Shown: positions 17,594-26,844 of the stretch, in pieces | How the letters are laid out: the number at the start of each line of letters is the position of its first letter | Numbering within the stretch: the first letter of the stretch is position 1 | Origin: JBBQED01 sp038320345 | Lineage (GTDB): Bacteria; Bacteroidota; Bacteroidia; AKYH767-A; OLB10 | Length of the DNA: 64,000 bases | Direction of reading: 5' to 3' | Assembly (NCBI GenBank): GCA_038320345.1 | Contig: JBBQED010000009.1 | Location: 62,001-126,000 of the forward strand | Translations under genes and position numbers: made by a program | The notes under the pieces: generated by a model | What the model saw: only the letters and a program-made list of their open reading frames with translations | What the model was told of the DNA's origin: nothing | Database searches by the model: none

Positions 17594-20500
17594 TTAGCTA
17601 CATCCCATACTAGTCCCGCAATTCAAACATTTATAACAGGAACCGGAACGCACGGTAATATGTCCGCAGGTACCGCAAATAGGTGCATCACCCATCATTT
17701 GACCGAGGTAATCCTGAGTTTGATCAGAGCCGGGAACACTGTAGGTAATACTCTCGGCTAGGGATGTTAAATCGGAATCCTGCTTTTGTTTTTTAGGACG
17801 ATTAGTGGCGGAAGAAGGTTTCACTTGTACCAGATCTTGACGATCAAGATACTCGAGTGCGAGCAAACGGAACACATAATCAATTACGGAGGTAGCTGTT
17901 TTTATATTCTGGTGATCTACAGGTCCAGAGGGCTCGAAACGAGTGAAGGTAAATTTCTCCACAAATTCTTCCAATGGAACACCATATTGCAATCCAATAC
18001 TCACTGCAATAGCGAAGCAATTTAGTAAAGAGCGAAAACTTGCCCCTTCTTTATGCAAATCAATAAACATCTCCCCTAATGTTTGGTCATCATATTCTCC
18101 TGTACGCACAAAAATTGTATGTCCACCCACTTTTGCCTTCTGCGTAAATCCTCCTCTTTTATCAGGGAGGCGTTTACGATGAGCAATGCTCGACAACTGA
18201 CGTTTGAAAGAAGTATCGGTTGATAACTGTATTAATTTCTTTGCAGCATCTAAGACTTGTTCTTCAGAAAGTTCAGCAACCGACAATGGCGAAGACTTAC
18301 TAGAAGAAGCACTACTGCTCAAGGGCTGAGATAATTTACTTCCATCACGGTATAATGCAATTGCTTTTAAACCAAGTAACCAAGATTGAAAATAACAATT
18401 TCGGATATCATCAACAGTAGCTTCATGAGGGAGATTAATCGTTTTTGAAATAGCACCTGAGAGAAAAGGTTGAGTAGCCGCCATCATACGTACATGTCCC
18501 ATAGGTGCAATGAATCGCTTACCCTCTTTTCCACAACGATTGGCGCAATCAAAAATCGGCAAATGTTCTGCACGAAGAAAGGGAGCTCCTTCCACTGTCA
18601 TTGCTCCACACACTACCCGATTTGCTTCCCCAATTTGATGATCTGTAAATCCAAGATGTTGTAAGAGATCAAATCCATGTTGATGACGTAACACTTTGGA
18701 AATGCCTAATCGTTCATACAGATTTTCATTCAGCATATACGTGGTAAACAAAAAGCGGATATCAAATACTGTTGCAGCAGCATCATTGAGAATCTTTAAA
18801 TCAACAGGTTGAAATCCTTTTGCAGCTAATGATTCATTATTAATAAAAGGAGCATTCAAAAACGAAGCCGTACCACAGGCATAATCGATTATGGCGTTAA
18901 TTTGTTCCTCTTTATATCCTAACTTTTTCAAAGCAGGTGGAACAGCTTGATTTACAATTTTGAAATAACCTCCTCCTGATAATTTTTTAAATTTCACGAG
19001 TGCAAAATCAGGTTCCACACCCGTAGTATCACAATCCATCAGCAATCCTATGGTTCCAGTAGGTGCTAATACACTCACTTGAGCATTTCGAAAACCATAA
19101 AGCTCTCCTAATTCAAGAACTTCATCCCATGCTTTGCAAGAGGCAGAAAGCAAGTCGGCGGGACAATATGCAGGATCAATTCCAATGGGATTGATTTGTA
19201 ATCCTTCATACGCATCTGAAGAATGATAAGCGGCATAACGATGATTGCGCATGACTCTCAACATTGCATGACGGTTAGCATCATACTTGGTAAACGCCCC
19301 AAACTCCTTCGCCATTTCCGCAGATGTTTTATAGGCAGTAGCAGTCATGATTGAAGTAAGTGCTGCAGCAATTGCTCTAGCTTTCTCACTATCATAAGCG
19401 AGTCCTTGAATCATCAGCAATGATCCAAGATTTGCATATCCCAATCCGAGTGTACGGTAATCGAAAGAGTTCTGAGCAACTTCAGCTGAAGGATATTGAG
19501 CCATCAACACAGAAATCTCTAAGACAACTGTCCACAAACGACTGGCATGTTCGAAGCCCATGATATCGAACGTACTTGTTTCCTCATTAAAAAAATGACG
19601 AAGATTCAAAGAGGCGAGATTACAAGCAGTATCATCCAGAAACATATATTCCGAACAAGGATTAGAAGCATTAATTCTTCCTCCCTCAGGACAAGTATGC
19701 CATTCATTAATCGTAGAATCGAATTGCAATCCTGGATCGGCACAACTCCATGCAGCAGAAGCAATCTGATCCCATAGGCTAGAAGCGGGAATAGATTTCA
19801 GCACGCTTTTATCACTACGTGCAGTCAGATTCCAATTTTGATGATGCGCCAATGCTTCAAAAAAAGAATTAGGAACGCGAATAGAGTTATTAGAATTTTG
19901 GCCGGAAACGGTACGATAAGCCTCACCTTCATAAGCAGCAGAATATCCTGCTTCAATTAAGGCAGCAACTTTTTTTTCTTCATCCGATTTCCAATTGATA
20001 AACGCTTCCACTTCTGGATGATCCATATCGAGACAAACCATCTTTGCTGCGCGACGTGTAGTACCTCCTGACTTGATAGCACCTGCTGCACGATCACCGA
20101 TTTTCAAGAACGACATCAGTCCTGAAGAATAACCACCGCCTGAAAGTTTTTCTGACTCACCACGCAAGGAAGAAAAATTAGTTCCCACGCCAGAACCATA
20201 TTTAAATATGCGCGCTTCTCGTACCCACAGATCCATAATTCCTCCAGGATTCACGAGATCATCCTTAACCGATAAAATAAAACATGCATGCGGCTGCGGA
20301 TGTTCGTAGGCAGAGGTAGATTGCTTCAATTGCTGATCAGCAGGATCCACAAAATAATGCCCTTGAGCATCTCCTTTTATTCCATAGGAATTATATAATC
20401 CTGTATTAAACCATTGGGGAGAATTTGGCGCAGCATATTGACCGAGCAACATAAAAGATACCTCATCATAAAATACTTGAGCATCAGTATCAGTTTTAAA

Positions 20501-20845
20501 ATAACCATACTTTTCGCCCCAAAACTTCCAGCAATCTGCTAAACGGTGAACCACCTGACGAATACTGTTTTCGGCACCAGTACTACCATCCGATAATGGA
20601 ACTCCCGTTCTGCGGAAATATTTTTGCGCTAAAATATCTGTCGCTACTTGCGACCATGAATCAGGAACTTCAACATCCTTCATTTCGAAAACCACATCGC
20701 CTAAAGGATTTCGAATAATAGAACTTCGCTTTACATACTTATACTGCTCAAACGGAGTTTGATGATCATTCGTAAAAACGCGTTGAAAAGAGAGTCCACT
20801 ATTTGCTGGAGATTTAACATTTCTGGATGCGCTATTTTTTTTCAT
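17594..20845 (-). CDS. nrdJ: adenosylcobalamin-dependent (class II) ribonucleotide reductase
   Basis: A protein of about 1083 residues that reduces ribonucleotides to deoxyribonucleotides with a B12-derived radical, independent of oxygen. I start at the ATG at 20845 (MKKNSASRNVKS); an in-frame ATG at 20863 is weaker. Family motifs: AAPNSPQWFNTGLY, GSGVGTNFSSLRGESE, NPCSEYMFLDDTACNLASLNL (active-site Cys in NPCSE), LAPTGTIGLLMDCDTTG. The C-terminus has four cysteines in CGTCGH...CYKCLNCG, a zinc ribbon, plus a final CS that may serve in reduction. No class I nrdAB appears in the window. I looked for a cobalamin riboswitch upstream and did not find one. Confidence 0.96.
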   Translation of the reverse strand: MKKNSASRNVKSPANSGLSFQRVFTNDHQTPFEQYKYVKRSSIIRNPLGDVVFEMKDVEVPDSWSQVATDILAQKYFRRTGVPLSDGSTGAENSIRQVVHRLADCWKFWGEKYGYFKTDTDAQVFYDEVSFMLLGQYAAPNSPQWFNTGLYNSYGIKGDAQGHYFVDPADQQLKQSTSAYEHPQPHACFILSVKDDLVNPGGIMDLWVREARIFKYGSGVGTNFSSLRGESEKLSGGGYSSGLMSFLKIGDRAAGAIKSGGTTRRAAKMVCLDMDHPEVEAFINWKSDEEKKVAALIEAGYSAAYEGEAYRTVSGQNSNNSIRVPNSFFEALAHHQNWNLTARSDKSVLKSIPASSLWDQIASAAWSCADPGLQFDSTINEWHTCPEGGRINASNPCSEYMFLDDTACNLASLNLRHFFNEETSTFDIMGFEHASRLWTVVLEISVLMAQYPSAEVAQNSFDYRTLGLGYANLGSLLMIQGLAYDSEKARAIAAALTSIMTATAYKTSAEMAKEFGAFTKYDANRHAMLRVMRNHRYAAYHSSDAYEGLQINPIGIDPAYCPADLLSASCKAWDEVLELGELYGFRNAQVSVLAPTGTIGLLMDCDTTGVEPDFALVKFKKLSGGGYFKIVNQAVPPALKKLGYKEEQINAIIDYACGTASFLNAPFINNESLAAKGFQPVDLKILNDAAATVFDIRFLFTTYMLNENLYERLGISKVLRHQHGFDLLQHLGFTDHQIGEANRVVCGAMTVEGAPFLRAEHLPIFDCANRCGKEGKRFIAPMGHVRMMAATQPFLSGAISKTINLPHEATVDDIRNCYFQSWLLGLKAIALYRDGSKLSQPLSSSASSSKSSPLSVAELSEEQVLDAAKKLIQLSTDTSFKRQLSSIAHRKRLPDKRGGFTQKAKVGGHTIFVRTGEYDDQTLGEMFIDLHKEGASFRSLLNCFAIAVSIGLQYGVPLEEFVEKFTFTRFEPSGPVDHQNIKTATSVIDYVFRLLALEYLDRQDLVQVKPSSATNRPKKQKQDSDLTSLAESITYSVPGSDQTQDYLGQMMGDAPICGTCGHITVRSGSCYKCLNCGTSMGCS

Positions 20846-21060
20846 GGCTGTAAGATTTAACACTACGAAGGTGAAAGAGAAACGATATTTTCCAAATGAG
20901 TAGCCTCAGTTTGCTTGAATTTTTATGAACACTTTGTTAACACAAGGTAAGGACATTGCTTAAATTGATGATAAAAATCAAGTGCCAAAGATCTACCTCT
21001 ACAATAAAAGTATTTCAGTTTATCGAGTGCGCTATTTCGAAGTAATCCACAATAAAAAGC

Positions 21061-22281
21061 TTATCGTTTGATTTGCAATCCCTCCGCAATATGTTGCAAG
21101 GCTGCAATTGAACATGAAAGCACCAAACCGGGGAAGAGCACCAACCACCAAGCTGATACTTGTTCTTTACCCGATGCAAGAAGTGTTCCCCACGTTACCG
21201 TTCCCGGTGGAACGCCTAGTCCTAAAAAACTCAACGAAGATTCTATTAAAATATTGAGTGCAATCGAAAATACAAACATCACAGCAAGTGCAGGAACAGC
21301 ATTGGGTAAAACATGTTTCCATAAAATCCGAAATGTTCCTGCCCCACTTAAGCGAGCAGCATCCAAATAATTAAATGAACTGACGCGCAAAATTTCTGTT
21401 CTTACTAAACGCGCCATGTCGGCCCAGCCAGTCAGTGTGAGTAGAATGACAACATTCAACCAAGAAGGTTTTAAAAAACCTGCAAACACCAATACAATTA
21501 GAATTTTGGGGAAAGTAGAAAACAACTCTGTGATTCGCGTAATGAAAGGATCTATCGACAAACGAAATGTTTTATTAAAAAATGATATGCTTTCAACCAT
21601 TTTGCTCATTCCATAGCCCACTAAAAATAAAAGTAGTACCATCAAACCTCTCCAAAAAAAATTACCACCAGGTAAATGATTCATCAATAGAATATGGAGT
21701 ATGAATGGAAGTACGATTACTGTACTCCAGAACTTCCCCCGCCTAATATACCACCCTGTGACACTCAGCCAACCGGAGATTCCACCCAAGAATAAACCTA
21801 CTAGCGCTCCGCAAATCGAAGATAACAATCCAATGGCTAAAGAAATTCTTGCGCCATACAAAATTCCCGAGAGCACATCAGTACCTCTTAGATCAGTTCC
21901 TAACCAATGCCAATTTCGGATAGGCAGACCCGTTAGTGTACCATTTGATTGACGTGTGAGCTGTTCATCGAAAGGTCCCTTATAACCACTGTTCAATAAA
22001 TCACTTTCTCCCGGAGAATAAGGGATCAGCGCATGTATCACGAAGGCATCAGGATTATCATCCCAGTTTTTGAAATCTTGTAAGCCTACATTACCTCTCC
22101 CCCACTCTGTTAGCGCTGGAAAGTGAAATCCATCTCCATCCTTCACGAGTAAGGGCTGACGAGTTGCGATGATGGGTGATAAAAGTGCTAGCGCAAACAA
22201 GAACACGATATACCTCACGGCGATCCTGAAACTTAGAGATCTCCAAGCCATTCGGAAACGAGTAAATCGTTTTTCACTCAT
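21061..22281 (-). CDS. peptide/nickel-type ABC transporter permease (DppC-like)
   Basis: About 406 residues from the ATG at 22281 (MSEKRFTRFRMAW). The N-terminal membrane helix is followed by a long external loop (residues ~45-125) and then the BPD permease domain. The EAA-loop region ALRLSGAGTFRILWKHVLPNAVPAL contacts the ATPase. ESSLSFLGLGVPPGTVTWGTLL is the characteristic DppC/OppC C-terminal motif. The start overlaps the end of the DppB-like gene by eight bases. The third and last gene of an import operon; no ATPase gene follows. Confidence 0.88.
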   Translation of the reverse strand: MSEKRFTRFRMAWRSLSFRIAVRYIVFLFALALLSPIIATRQPLLVKDGDGFHFPALTEWGRGNVGLQDFKNWDDNPDAFVIHALIPYSPGESDLLNSGYKGPFDEQLTRQSNGTLTGLPIRNWHWLGTDLRGTDVLSGILYGARISLAIGLLSSICGALVGLFLGGISGWLSVTGWYIRRGKFWSTVIVLPFILHILLMNHLPGGNFFWRGLMVLLLFLVGYGMSKMVESISFFNKTFRLSIDPFITRITELFSTFPKILIVLVFAGFLKPSWLNVVILLTLTGWADMARLVRTEILRVSSFNYLDAARLSGAGTFRILWKHVLPNAVPALAVMFVFSIALNILIESSLSFLGLGVPPGTVTWGTLLASGKEQVSAWWLVLFPGLVLSCSIAALQHIAEGLQIKR

Positions 22282-23713
22282 AACCCGATGCCGTCTTTTG
22301 AATCCTGATCCGTGGATCAATAAAAGTAAAGATGAAATCACTCATCATAAATGCTAGAATGGTAATCGCACCTGTCAAAATAAAATATCCAATCATCATA
22401 GGATGATCTTCCAATTGGACCGAATGCACTAAACCTGTACCCATTCCAGGTAATGAAAAAATATTTTCAATGAGTAAACTCCCACTCACCATTACCGGTA
22501 AAGCTCCAATCGTAATGGTAAGTAGTGGAAGTATGCTATTGCGCAATGCATGTTTATATAATACCTTGTTTTCATGAAGACCTTTTGCTCTGGCAGTCTG
22601 AATATAATCCATCTCAAGCTCCTGCAACAAGGAAGCTTGCAAAATGCGCGAAAGGAAAATTATAGCACCATAGATATAACAAATCACTGGCAACACAAAG
22701 TAGGGTAAGCTTATCAGGAACCGATTCCACCATGAGCTATCCGCAGGGAAACCACCTTGAGGAGCGATGCCTGATGCAGGAAACCATTTCAGGAAATCAG
22801 GATTCGCAAAAGTCATCAATAATAAAGTACCCATCCAAAATAAAGGAATTGCATAGATAAAAATCATGGAAGGTTGAATAATTTTTACTAGCTGAGTATG
22901 TTTATATCGAATGAGGCTAATTGCAATTGGTATTGAAATTAAAAAACAAATTAGTATCGACCATAAAGAAATTTTTAGGGTTAACAGAAACGGGTTTTTA
23001 ATTTCATCTTTCACAAAACTTTGCGTGCGGTACGACTTCCCTAAATCCCCACGAAGTGCTCCTCTGCTATACAACGCACCTTCACCCGTTAACCAGTTAC
23101 CATCGCCAAACAACCAATAGTGAAACTGATTATCGAAGGTAAAATGGATCTCGGGAATCCAATTCTTCCAAGGTTTTGAATGACTCAACAAATCCAACAA
23201 TTCCTTATTAACTTCTGCTACTCGAAATGCGGATGCAGAATTCTTCCACGCAGGATTATTTAATAAGATACGAAGCTGTTCTACAGAACTTGCTCTCGGT
23301 AAAAAAGCAGCAAGATCATTTACTTTAGGATCAGGATCTGTTAATGCAACTAATTGCAACTGCGCAAGAAGTTGATAAAAAACAATCGACTTTTCTGGAC
23401 AACCACTTATCGCACTTAACTCAATTAACTGTTCGCTTTTGTATTTATCAGGAAGTCGATAAAAGGAATCCGGGACTGCTAATCCCGACCAACTCCAATA
23501 AAATACTTGACGATCATATCTCAATTTACGATACAATTGCTCATATCGCTTTATATAAAAGTCCTCTTTAATTTGAGAAGAGGATATGTTGGCTCCAAGT
23601 TGTTGCCTCACTGCTTCACGAGGAGAGATCCGAGTCAGCAAAAAACCACAAATTGCAATGCCTGCCAGAGCTATCACGAAAGACAGAAATCGCCGGAACA
23701 GGTGGCTTACCAT
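22274..23713 (-). CDS. peptide/nickel-type ABC transporter permease (DppB-like), enlarged loop
   Basis: A 479-residue permease. After the first helix (FLSFVIALAGIAICGFLLTRIS) there is an insert of roughly 200 residues before the second helix, so the protein is markedly longer than typical DppB (around 310-340). The membrane domain and EAA loop (TARAKGLHENKVLYKHALRNSILPLLT) and the C-terminal IENIFSLPGMGTGL motif are intact. The large external loop may contact the substrate-binding lipoprotein; this is inference. The start lies 9 bases after the lipoprotein gene. Confidence 0.86.
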   Translation of the reverse strand: MVSHLFRRFLSFVIALAGIAICGFLLTRISPREAVRQQLGANISSSQIKEDFYIKRYEQLYRKLRYDRQVFYWSWSGLAVPDSFYRLPDKYKSEQLIELSAISGCPEKSIVFYQLLAQLQLVALTDPDPKVNDLAAFLPRASSVEQLRILLNNPAWKNSASAFRVAEVNKELLDLLSHSKPWKNWIPEIHFTFDNQFHYWLFGDGNWLTGEGALYSRGALRGDLGKSYRTQSFVKDEIKNPFLLTLKISLWSILICFLISIPIAISLIRYKHTQLVKIIQPSMIFIYAIPLFWMGTLLLMTFANPDFLKWFPASGIAPQGGFPADSSWWNRFLISLPYFVLPVICYIYGAIIFLSRILQASLLQELEMDYIQTARAKGLHENKVLYKHALRNSILPLLTITIGALPVMVSGSLLIENIFSLPGMGTGLVHSVQLEDHPMMIGYFILTGAITILAFMMSDFIFTFIDPRIRIQKTASGYE

Positions 23714-23722
23714 GCGCGGAAG

Positions 23723-25573
23723 TTATTGAGCTGTACCTACAGTTGAACCGGGTGCTGCAACCTGCAAATTATTATACATTAAACCGGGACGTTCTGCATA
23801 AAATTCCGCATGATTAAAACGCTTATGCACCACACAACGACGAACTAACCCGTACATAAATACAAAGGGTTGATCATCGGCAATGCGATGTTGCAGGCGA
23901 TACTCCATCTCCATGCGTTTCGTTTCATCCATCGTAAAACTAATACTATCAATTAAAGCGTCGGTACTTGCATCTCCAAAGCCAGTGTAATTAGGGCCAT
24001 TGCCTTTCCATGCTGCCGTCGACCATAGCTGACCATAATCATCAGGCATCGAAGAAGAATTAGAAGCACCCATCACCATATCAAAATCATGCGACAGTGA
24101 TTTTTGCATCCAATTTGGAAAATCATAGGCCACCGCATTTACTTTCACACCCGCTTTGCCCATACTCTCTGCAATCATTAATGCCATTTCTTTCCATTCT
24201 GCTTGCGTAGCCATATAAGCCAATTCTATTTCCAACTGCAGTTTTTTGCCATTTACAATTTTATCACGAACACCATCTTGATCAGTATCTTTCCATCCTG
24301 CTGCATCGAGTAAGCTTCCAGCTTTTTTAACATCATAAGGAATCATCTCCAAATCTTTTGCATAGGCTTTTTTCAATTGAGAAACAGGACTATTTACTCG
24401 CTTATTAATTCCTCTATTCACTACTCGAATAATATCATCAACTGGAGTAGCAAATGCTAGCGCGCGACGAACTTTTGCATCAGTCAACAAAGGCAAATGC
24501 TTCACGCCATCGGGTTTCATATTCAACGCCAGATAAGTGAATCCATAAGTATCCATGAACCGAGCATGATAATTTTTGTTGAAGGTACTATCCTCTTTCA
24601 AATCAAATAATGTTCGGGTTCCGAGATATGCAGATCCATCATAAACTTGTGATTTAAACTCCAGCTTTTGTGAAGCACCGTCACGATTTACGCGGAAAAC
24701 AATTTTCTCGGGATAAGAAGCTTCCCAATAATTAGTGCTATTTCGAGTCCAGTGATTCTTTTTCTTAACTAACGTTATCGCCTGACCGCTTTCCCAACTC
24801 TGAATCTGATATGGTCCCAATCCAGTCATGAATTTAGTATCAATACCATACTCCGGACTATTGAATTTAGTGGCCCATTGTTGCAGATCGGAATGTGCTG
24901 AGGAACTAAATGTAGGATCATCCAGCTGACTGAATGAATACTTTGAAAACACCTTTGTAGAATCAAAAAAGGCGCTCTGCAAAATCGGATAATCACTCCA
25001 GATTCCCACATTCTGGATATAGGCCTTCTTCATCACCACCGTAAACTTCAAAGGGTTGGTAGGATCGGCTATAACTTCCTTAACATTATCGAAATAAGGC
25101 TTTGCAGCTGGATTGTCGGTGAACGGGCATTTTGACGCTTTAGCAGTAAAGACGATATCCTCAGCTGTTAAACGACTTCCATCATCCCAAAGAATACTAT
25201 CTCTCAATTCAAAGTTTAGTTGAAGCTGATCTGCCGATACTTGAGGAAGAGATGTGCAAAGACCCGCTCTCATCTCCCCAGTTCGGAGATCAGATTGAAG
25301 CAATGCCATTTGCGTATAAAGGTTGATTTCGGCCCTAGTTTGTGAATTTCCGTTGGTTGGATGTAAATTATCGGGTTCAGCAAGAATATGAATGACGACA
25401 GAATTGGAGGTCGACCAGTCACTTTTCCAACTTTCAGGCCCCGGAAGTTGCACAAAAGTGGACGATTCGATAGCGGAGGACTCTGATTTTTTAGAAGAGG
25501 TGCAAGAAAACAACCCAAAAGCCATGAGTGAACTGAGGGTCAATAATTTCAAAACAGCTTGATTTTTAAACAT
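23723..25573 (-). CDS. ABC transporter substrate-binding lipoprotein (SBP family 5)
   Basis: About 616 residues from the ATG at 25573 (MFKNQAVLKLL). The signal ends in a lipobox LFSC (Cys24). The mature protein is an extracytoplasmic solute-binding protein family 5 (DppA/OppA), with LRDSILWDDGSRLTAEDIVFTAK, the family hallmark, and DPTNPLKFTVVMKK. It likely captures oligopeptides or similar solutes for the two permeases downstream. A longer frame to 25783 is an artefact because it reads through the tRNA-Ser gene on the opposite strand. Confidence 0.9.
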   Translation of the reverse strand: MFKNQAVLKLLTLSSLMAFGLFSCTSSKKSESSAIESSTFVQLPGPESWKSDWSTSNSVVIHILAEPDNLHPTNGNSQTRAEINLYTQMALLQSDLRTGEMRAGLCTSLPQVSADQLQLNFELRDSILWDDGSRLTAEDIVFTAKASKCPFTDNPAAKPYFDNVKEVIADPTNPLKFTVVMKKAYIQNVGIWSDYPILQSAFFDSTKVFSKYSFSQLDDPTFSSSAHSDLQQWATKFNSPEYGIDTKFMTGLGPYQIQSWESGQAITLVKKKNHWTRNSTNYWEASYPEKIVFRVNRDGASQKLEFKSQVYDGSAYLGTRTLFDLKEDSTFNKNYHARFMDTYGFTYLALNMKPDGVKHLPLLTDAKVRRALAFATPVDDIIRVVNRGINKRVNSPVSQLKKAYAKDLEMIPYDVKKAGSLLDAAGWKDTDQDGVRDKIVNGKKLQLEIELAYMATQAEWKEMALMIAESMGKAGVKVNAVAYDFPNWMQKSLSHDFDMVMGASNSSSMPDDYGQLWSTAAWKGNGPNYTGFGDASTDALIDSISFTMDETKRMEMEYRLQHRIADDQPFVFMYGLVRRCVVHKRFNHAEFYAERPGLMYNNLQVAAPGSTVGTAQ

Positions 25574-25692
25574 AAGGGAGGTGTAATACGTACAAATATA
25601 AAGCCCTGACGCAAACCAAAAGGAAAACAATAAAATATAAAGTTCCTTTTTGGGTAGCGTAAGCAGATTTCTTAGATTTGCGCTCCCAAACT

Positions 25693-25782
25693 GGTGAGGT
25701 GCCTGAGTGGCCGAAAGGAACAGTTTGCTAAACTGTCGTACGGGAAACTGTACCGAGGGTTCGAATCCCTCCCTCACCGCCA
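25693..25782 (+). tRNA. tRNA-Ser (anticodon GCT)
   Basis: A class II tRNA with acceptor stem GGTGAGG/CCTCACC, D-arm GCCTGAGTGG, anticodon stem ACAGT/ACTGT with loop TTGCTAA (anticodon GCT at 25727-25729), a long variable arm CGTACGGGAAACTGTACCG, and T-loop GGTTCGAATCC. Discriminator G at 25779 and an encoded CCA at 25780-25782. It reads AGC/AGU serine codons. A terminator hairpin starts 13 bases later. Its last 17 bases before CA are repeated at 25948-25964 (see findings). Confidence 0.96.
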
Positions 25783-25907
25783 AAGCAACAAAAGCCCCGC
25801 GTATGCGGGGTTTTTTAGTTTAAAATATTTTGCCAAACTTGTTTGAGCAAAATATTTTAAACTAAAAAAATCAAACGGCATTTGCCAGTTGGGCTTTTGT
25901 TGCTTTG
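25781..25907. repeat. nested inverted-repeat element after tRNA-Ser
   Basis: The outer arms, 17 bases each (25781-25797 and 25891-25907), are perfect reverse complements. Inside lie a GC-rich terminator hairpin (25795-25810), a perfect 23-bp inverted repeat (25811-25833 with 25847-25869) whose 13-base loop can itself pair CAAAC/GTTTG, and a small GGCA/TGCC hairpin near 25877-25886. The whole folds as a cruciform-like, three-hairpin structure. No transposase or ORF. Resembles a MITE or other non-autonomous element, unclassified. Confidence 0.75.
25795..25816 (+). terminator. terminator after tRNA-Ser
   Basis: Stem CCCCGC/GCGGGG with loop GTAT followed by six T. It is contained within the nested inverted-repeat element, so the element appears to supply its own terminator for the tRNA. 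Confidence 0.85.
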
Positions 25908-25917
25908 TAGCCTCCCC

Positions 25918-25953
25918 CCACAAGGGATCACATCAGCTTGCTGATGTAATCCC
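25918..25953. repeat. hairpin abutting the duplicated tRNA end
   Basis: GGGATCACATCAGC (25924-25937) and GCTGATGTAATCCC (25940-25953) are near-perfect inverted repeats, one mismatch, around TT. The right arm overlaps the second copy of the tRNA 3' end by its AATCCC. Confidence 0.6.
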
Positions 25954-25976
25954 TCCCTCACCGCAAACCAAAAAGC

Positions 25977-25999
25977 AATGCTCCGCAAGGGGCATTTTT
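25977..25999 (+). terminator. second terminator after duplicated tRNA end
   Basis: Stem AATGCTCC/GGGGCATT (one G-T pair) closed by a GCAA tetraloop, then five T. Probably the original tRNA-Ser terminator, displaced by the insert. Confidence 0.75.
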
Positions 26000-26043
26000 C
26001 ATTTAAAAACCCGTTATTTGCCTCACTCGTAATTTCAAACATC

Positions 26044-26760
26044 ATGAATTTAAGATCACTTTCTTACCGTATTAAACGTAAGATTTTTAAGGAGAAAAAA
26101 CTGAATGATCATGCGTTGACTGCGATCAAAATAATTAATGCGGGCATGTTGCATGAAGGGAATAATTTTCTATTGGATCATGCTATAAAAAATGCACCGA
26201 CTACAGGAGCTTTTCTCGAGATCGGATCTTTCTGTGGGCAGTCGGCGAGCATCATCTGTTATCTGATGCGAAAGCATGGCAAAACGAATCTCTTTTTCTC
26301 GTGTGATAAATGGGATTTTGAAGAGAAAGAGTTTTCAAATTATGCGTACCTCTTACCTATTCCTTACGATCAGTATCGACAGTTCGTTAAAGAATCCTTT
26401 ATTAGAAATCTCAACTTTTTAGGTGGAGCAGAAAAACCTTTTGCAATGGAGATGTTTTCGGATGATTTTTTTGAAATATGGCAAAGTAATTCGTCGAAAT
26501 CTGATGTATTTAACCGAACCTGTAAATTGGGAGGAAATCTAAGTTTTGCTTTTATCGATGGCAATCACACTTATGATTACGTGAAAAGAGATTTTGAAAA
26601 TACAGATAAATATTTGCTGAAAGGTGGGTTTATCTTATTCGATGACTCAGCAGATCACTGGGATTTTGGGAGTAGTAATTTTATGGATGAAATGAAAAAA
26701 AATAAAAACTACGCTCTTGTTTTTAAAAACCCAAATTATCTTTTCAAAAAAGTAATTTAA
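26044..26760 (+). CDS. class I SAM-dependent methyltransferase
   Basis: 238 residues from the ATG at 26044 (MNLRSLSYRIKRKIF); upstream codons in frame run through the tRNA terminator and are not coding. The SAM-binding motif is FLEIGSFCGQSASII, followed by an acidic LSFAFIDGNHTYDYVKRDFE and KGGFILFDDSADHW, typical of Methyltransf_24-type enzymes that often modify sugars or polyketide-like small molecules. The substrate is unknown. It stands alone beside the tRNA insert, a position often occupied by acquired genes. Confidence 0.8.
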   Translation: MNLRSLSYRIKRKIFKEKKLNDHALTAIKIINAGMLHEGNNFLLDHAIKNAPTTGAFLEIGSFCGQSASIICYLMRKHGKTNLFFSCDKWDFEEKEFSNYAYLLPIPYDQYRQFVKESFIRNLNFLGGAEKPFAMEMFSDDFFEIWQSNSSKSDVFNRTCKLGGNLSFAFIDGNHTYDYVKRDFENTDKYLLKGGFILFDDSADHWDFGSSNFMDEMKKNKNYALVFKNPNYLFKKVI

Positions 26761-26844
26761 GAGTATTTTTCAAAAAATATTATTTACTCTTCAGCATCAG
26801 CTTACACTAATGGAGTAATTCGCACACCCTTCATTTACTTCCAT

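Larger units (their letters stand above)
25764..25964 (+). repeat. 17-bp direct repeat of the tRNA-Ser 3' end bracketing a ~180-bp insert
   Basis: AATCCCTCCCTCACCGC occurs at 25764-25780 (the tRNA 3' end) and exactly again at 25948-25964. Both copies are followed within 12 bases by a factor-independent terminator. This is the layout left when a small element integrates at a tRNA 3' end and supplies a replacement end, though decay of a second tRNA-Ser copy could look similar. There is no open reading frame in the insert. Confidence 0.7.

Noticed and set aside
20846..21060. Cobalamin riboswitch before nrdJ
   Set aside because: Expected from the B12-dependent product, but no B12-box or GCCACTG-type sequence is visible on the minus strand.
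25574..25783. N-terminal extension of the substrate-binding lipoprotein to 25783
   Set aside because: It reads through the tRNA-Ser gene on the opposite strand; the lipoprotein signal begins at the ATG at 25573.
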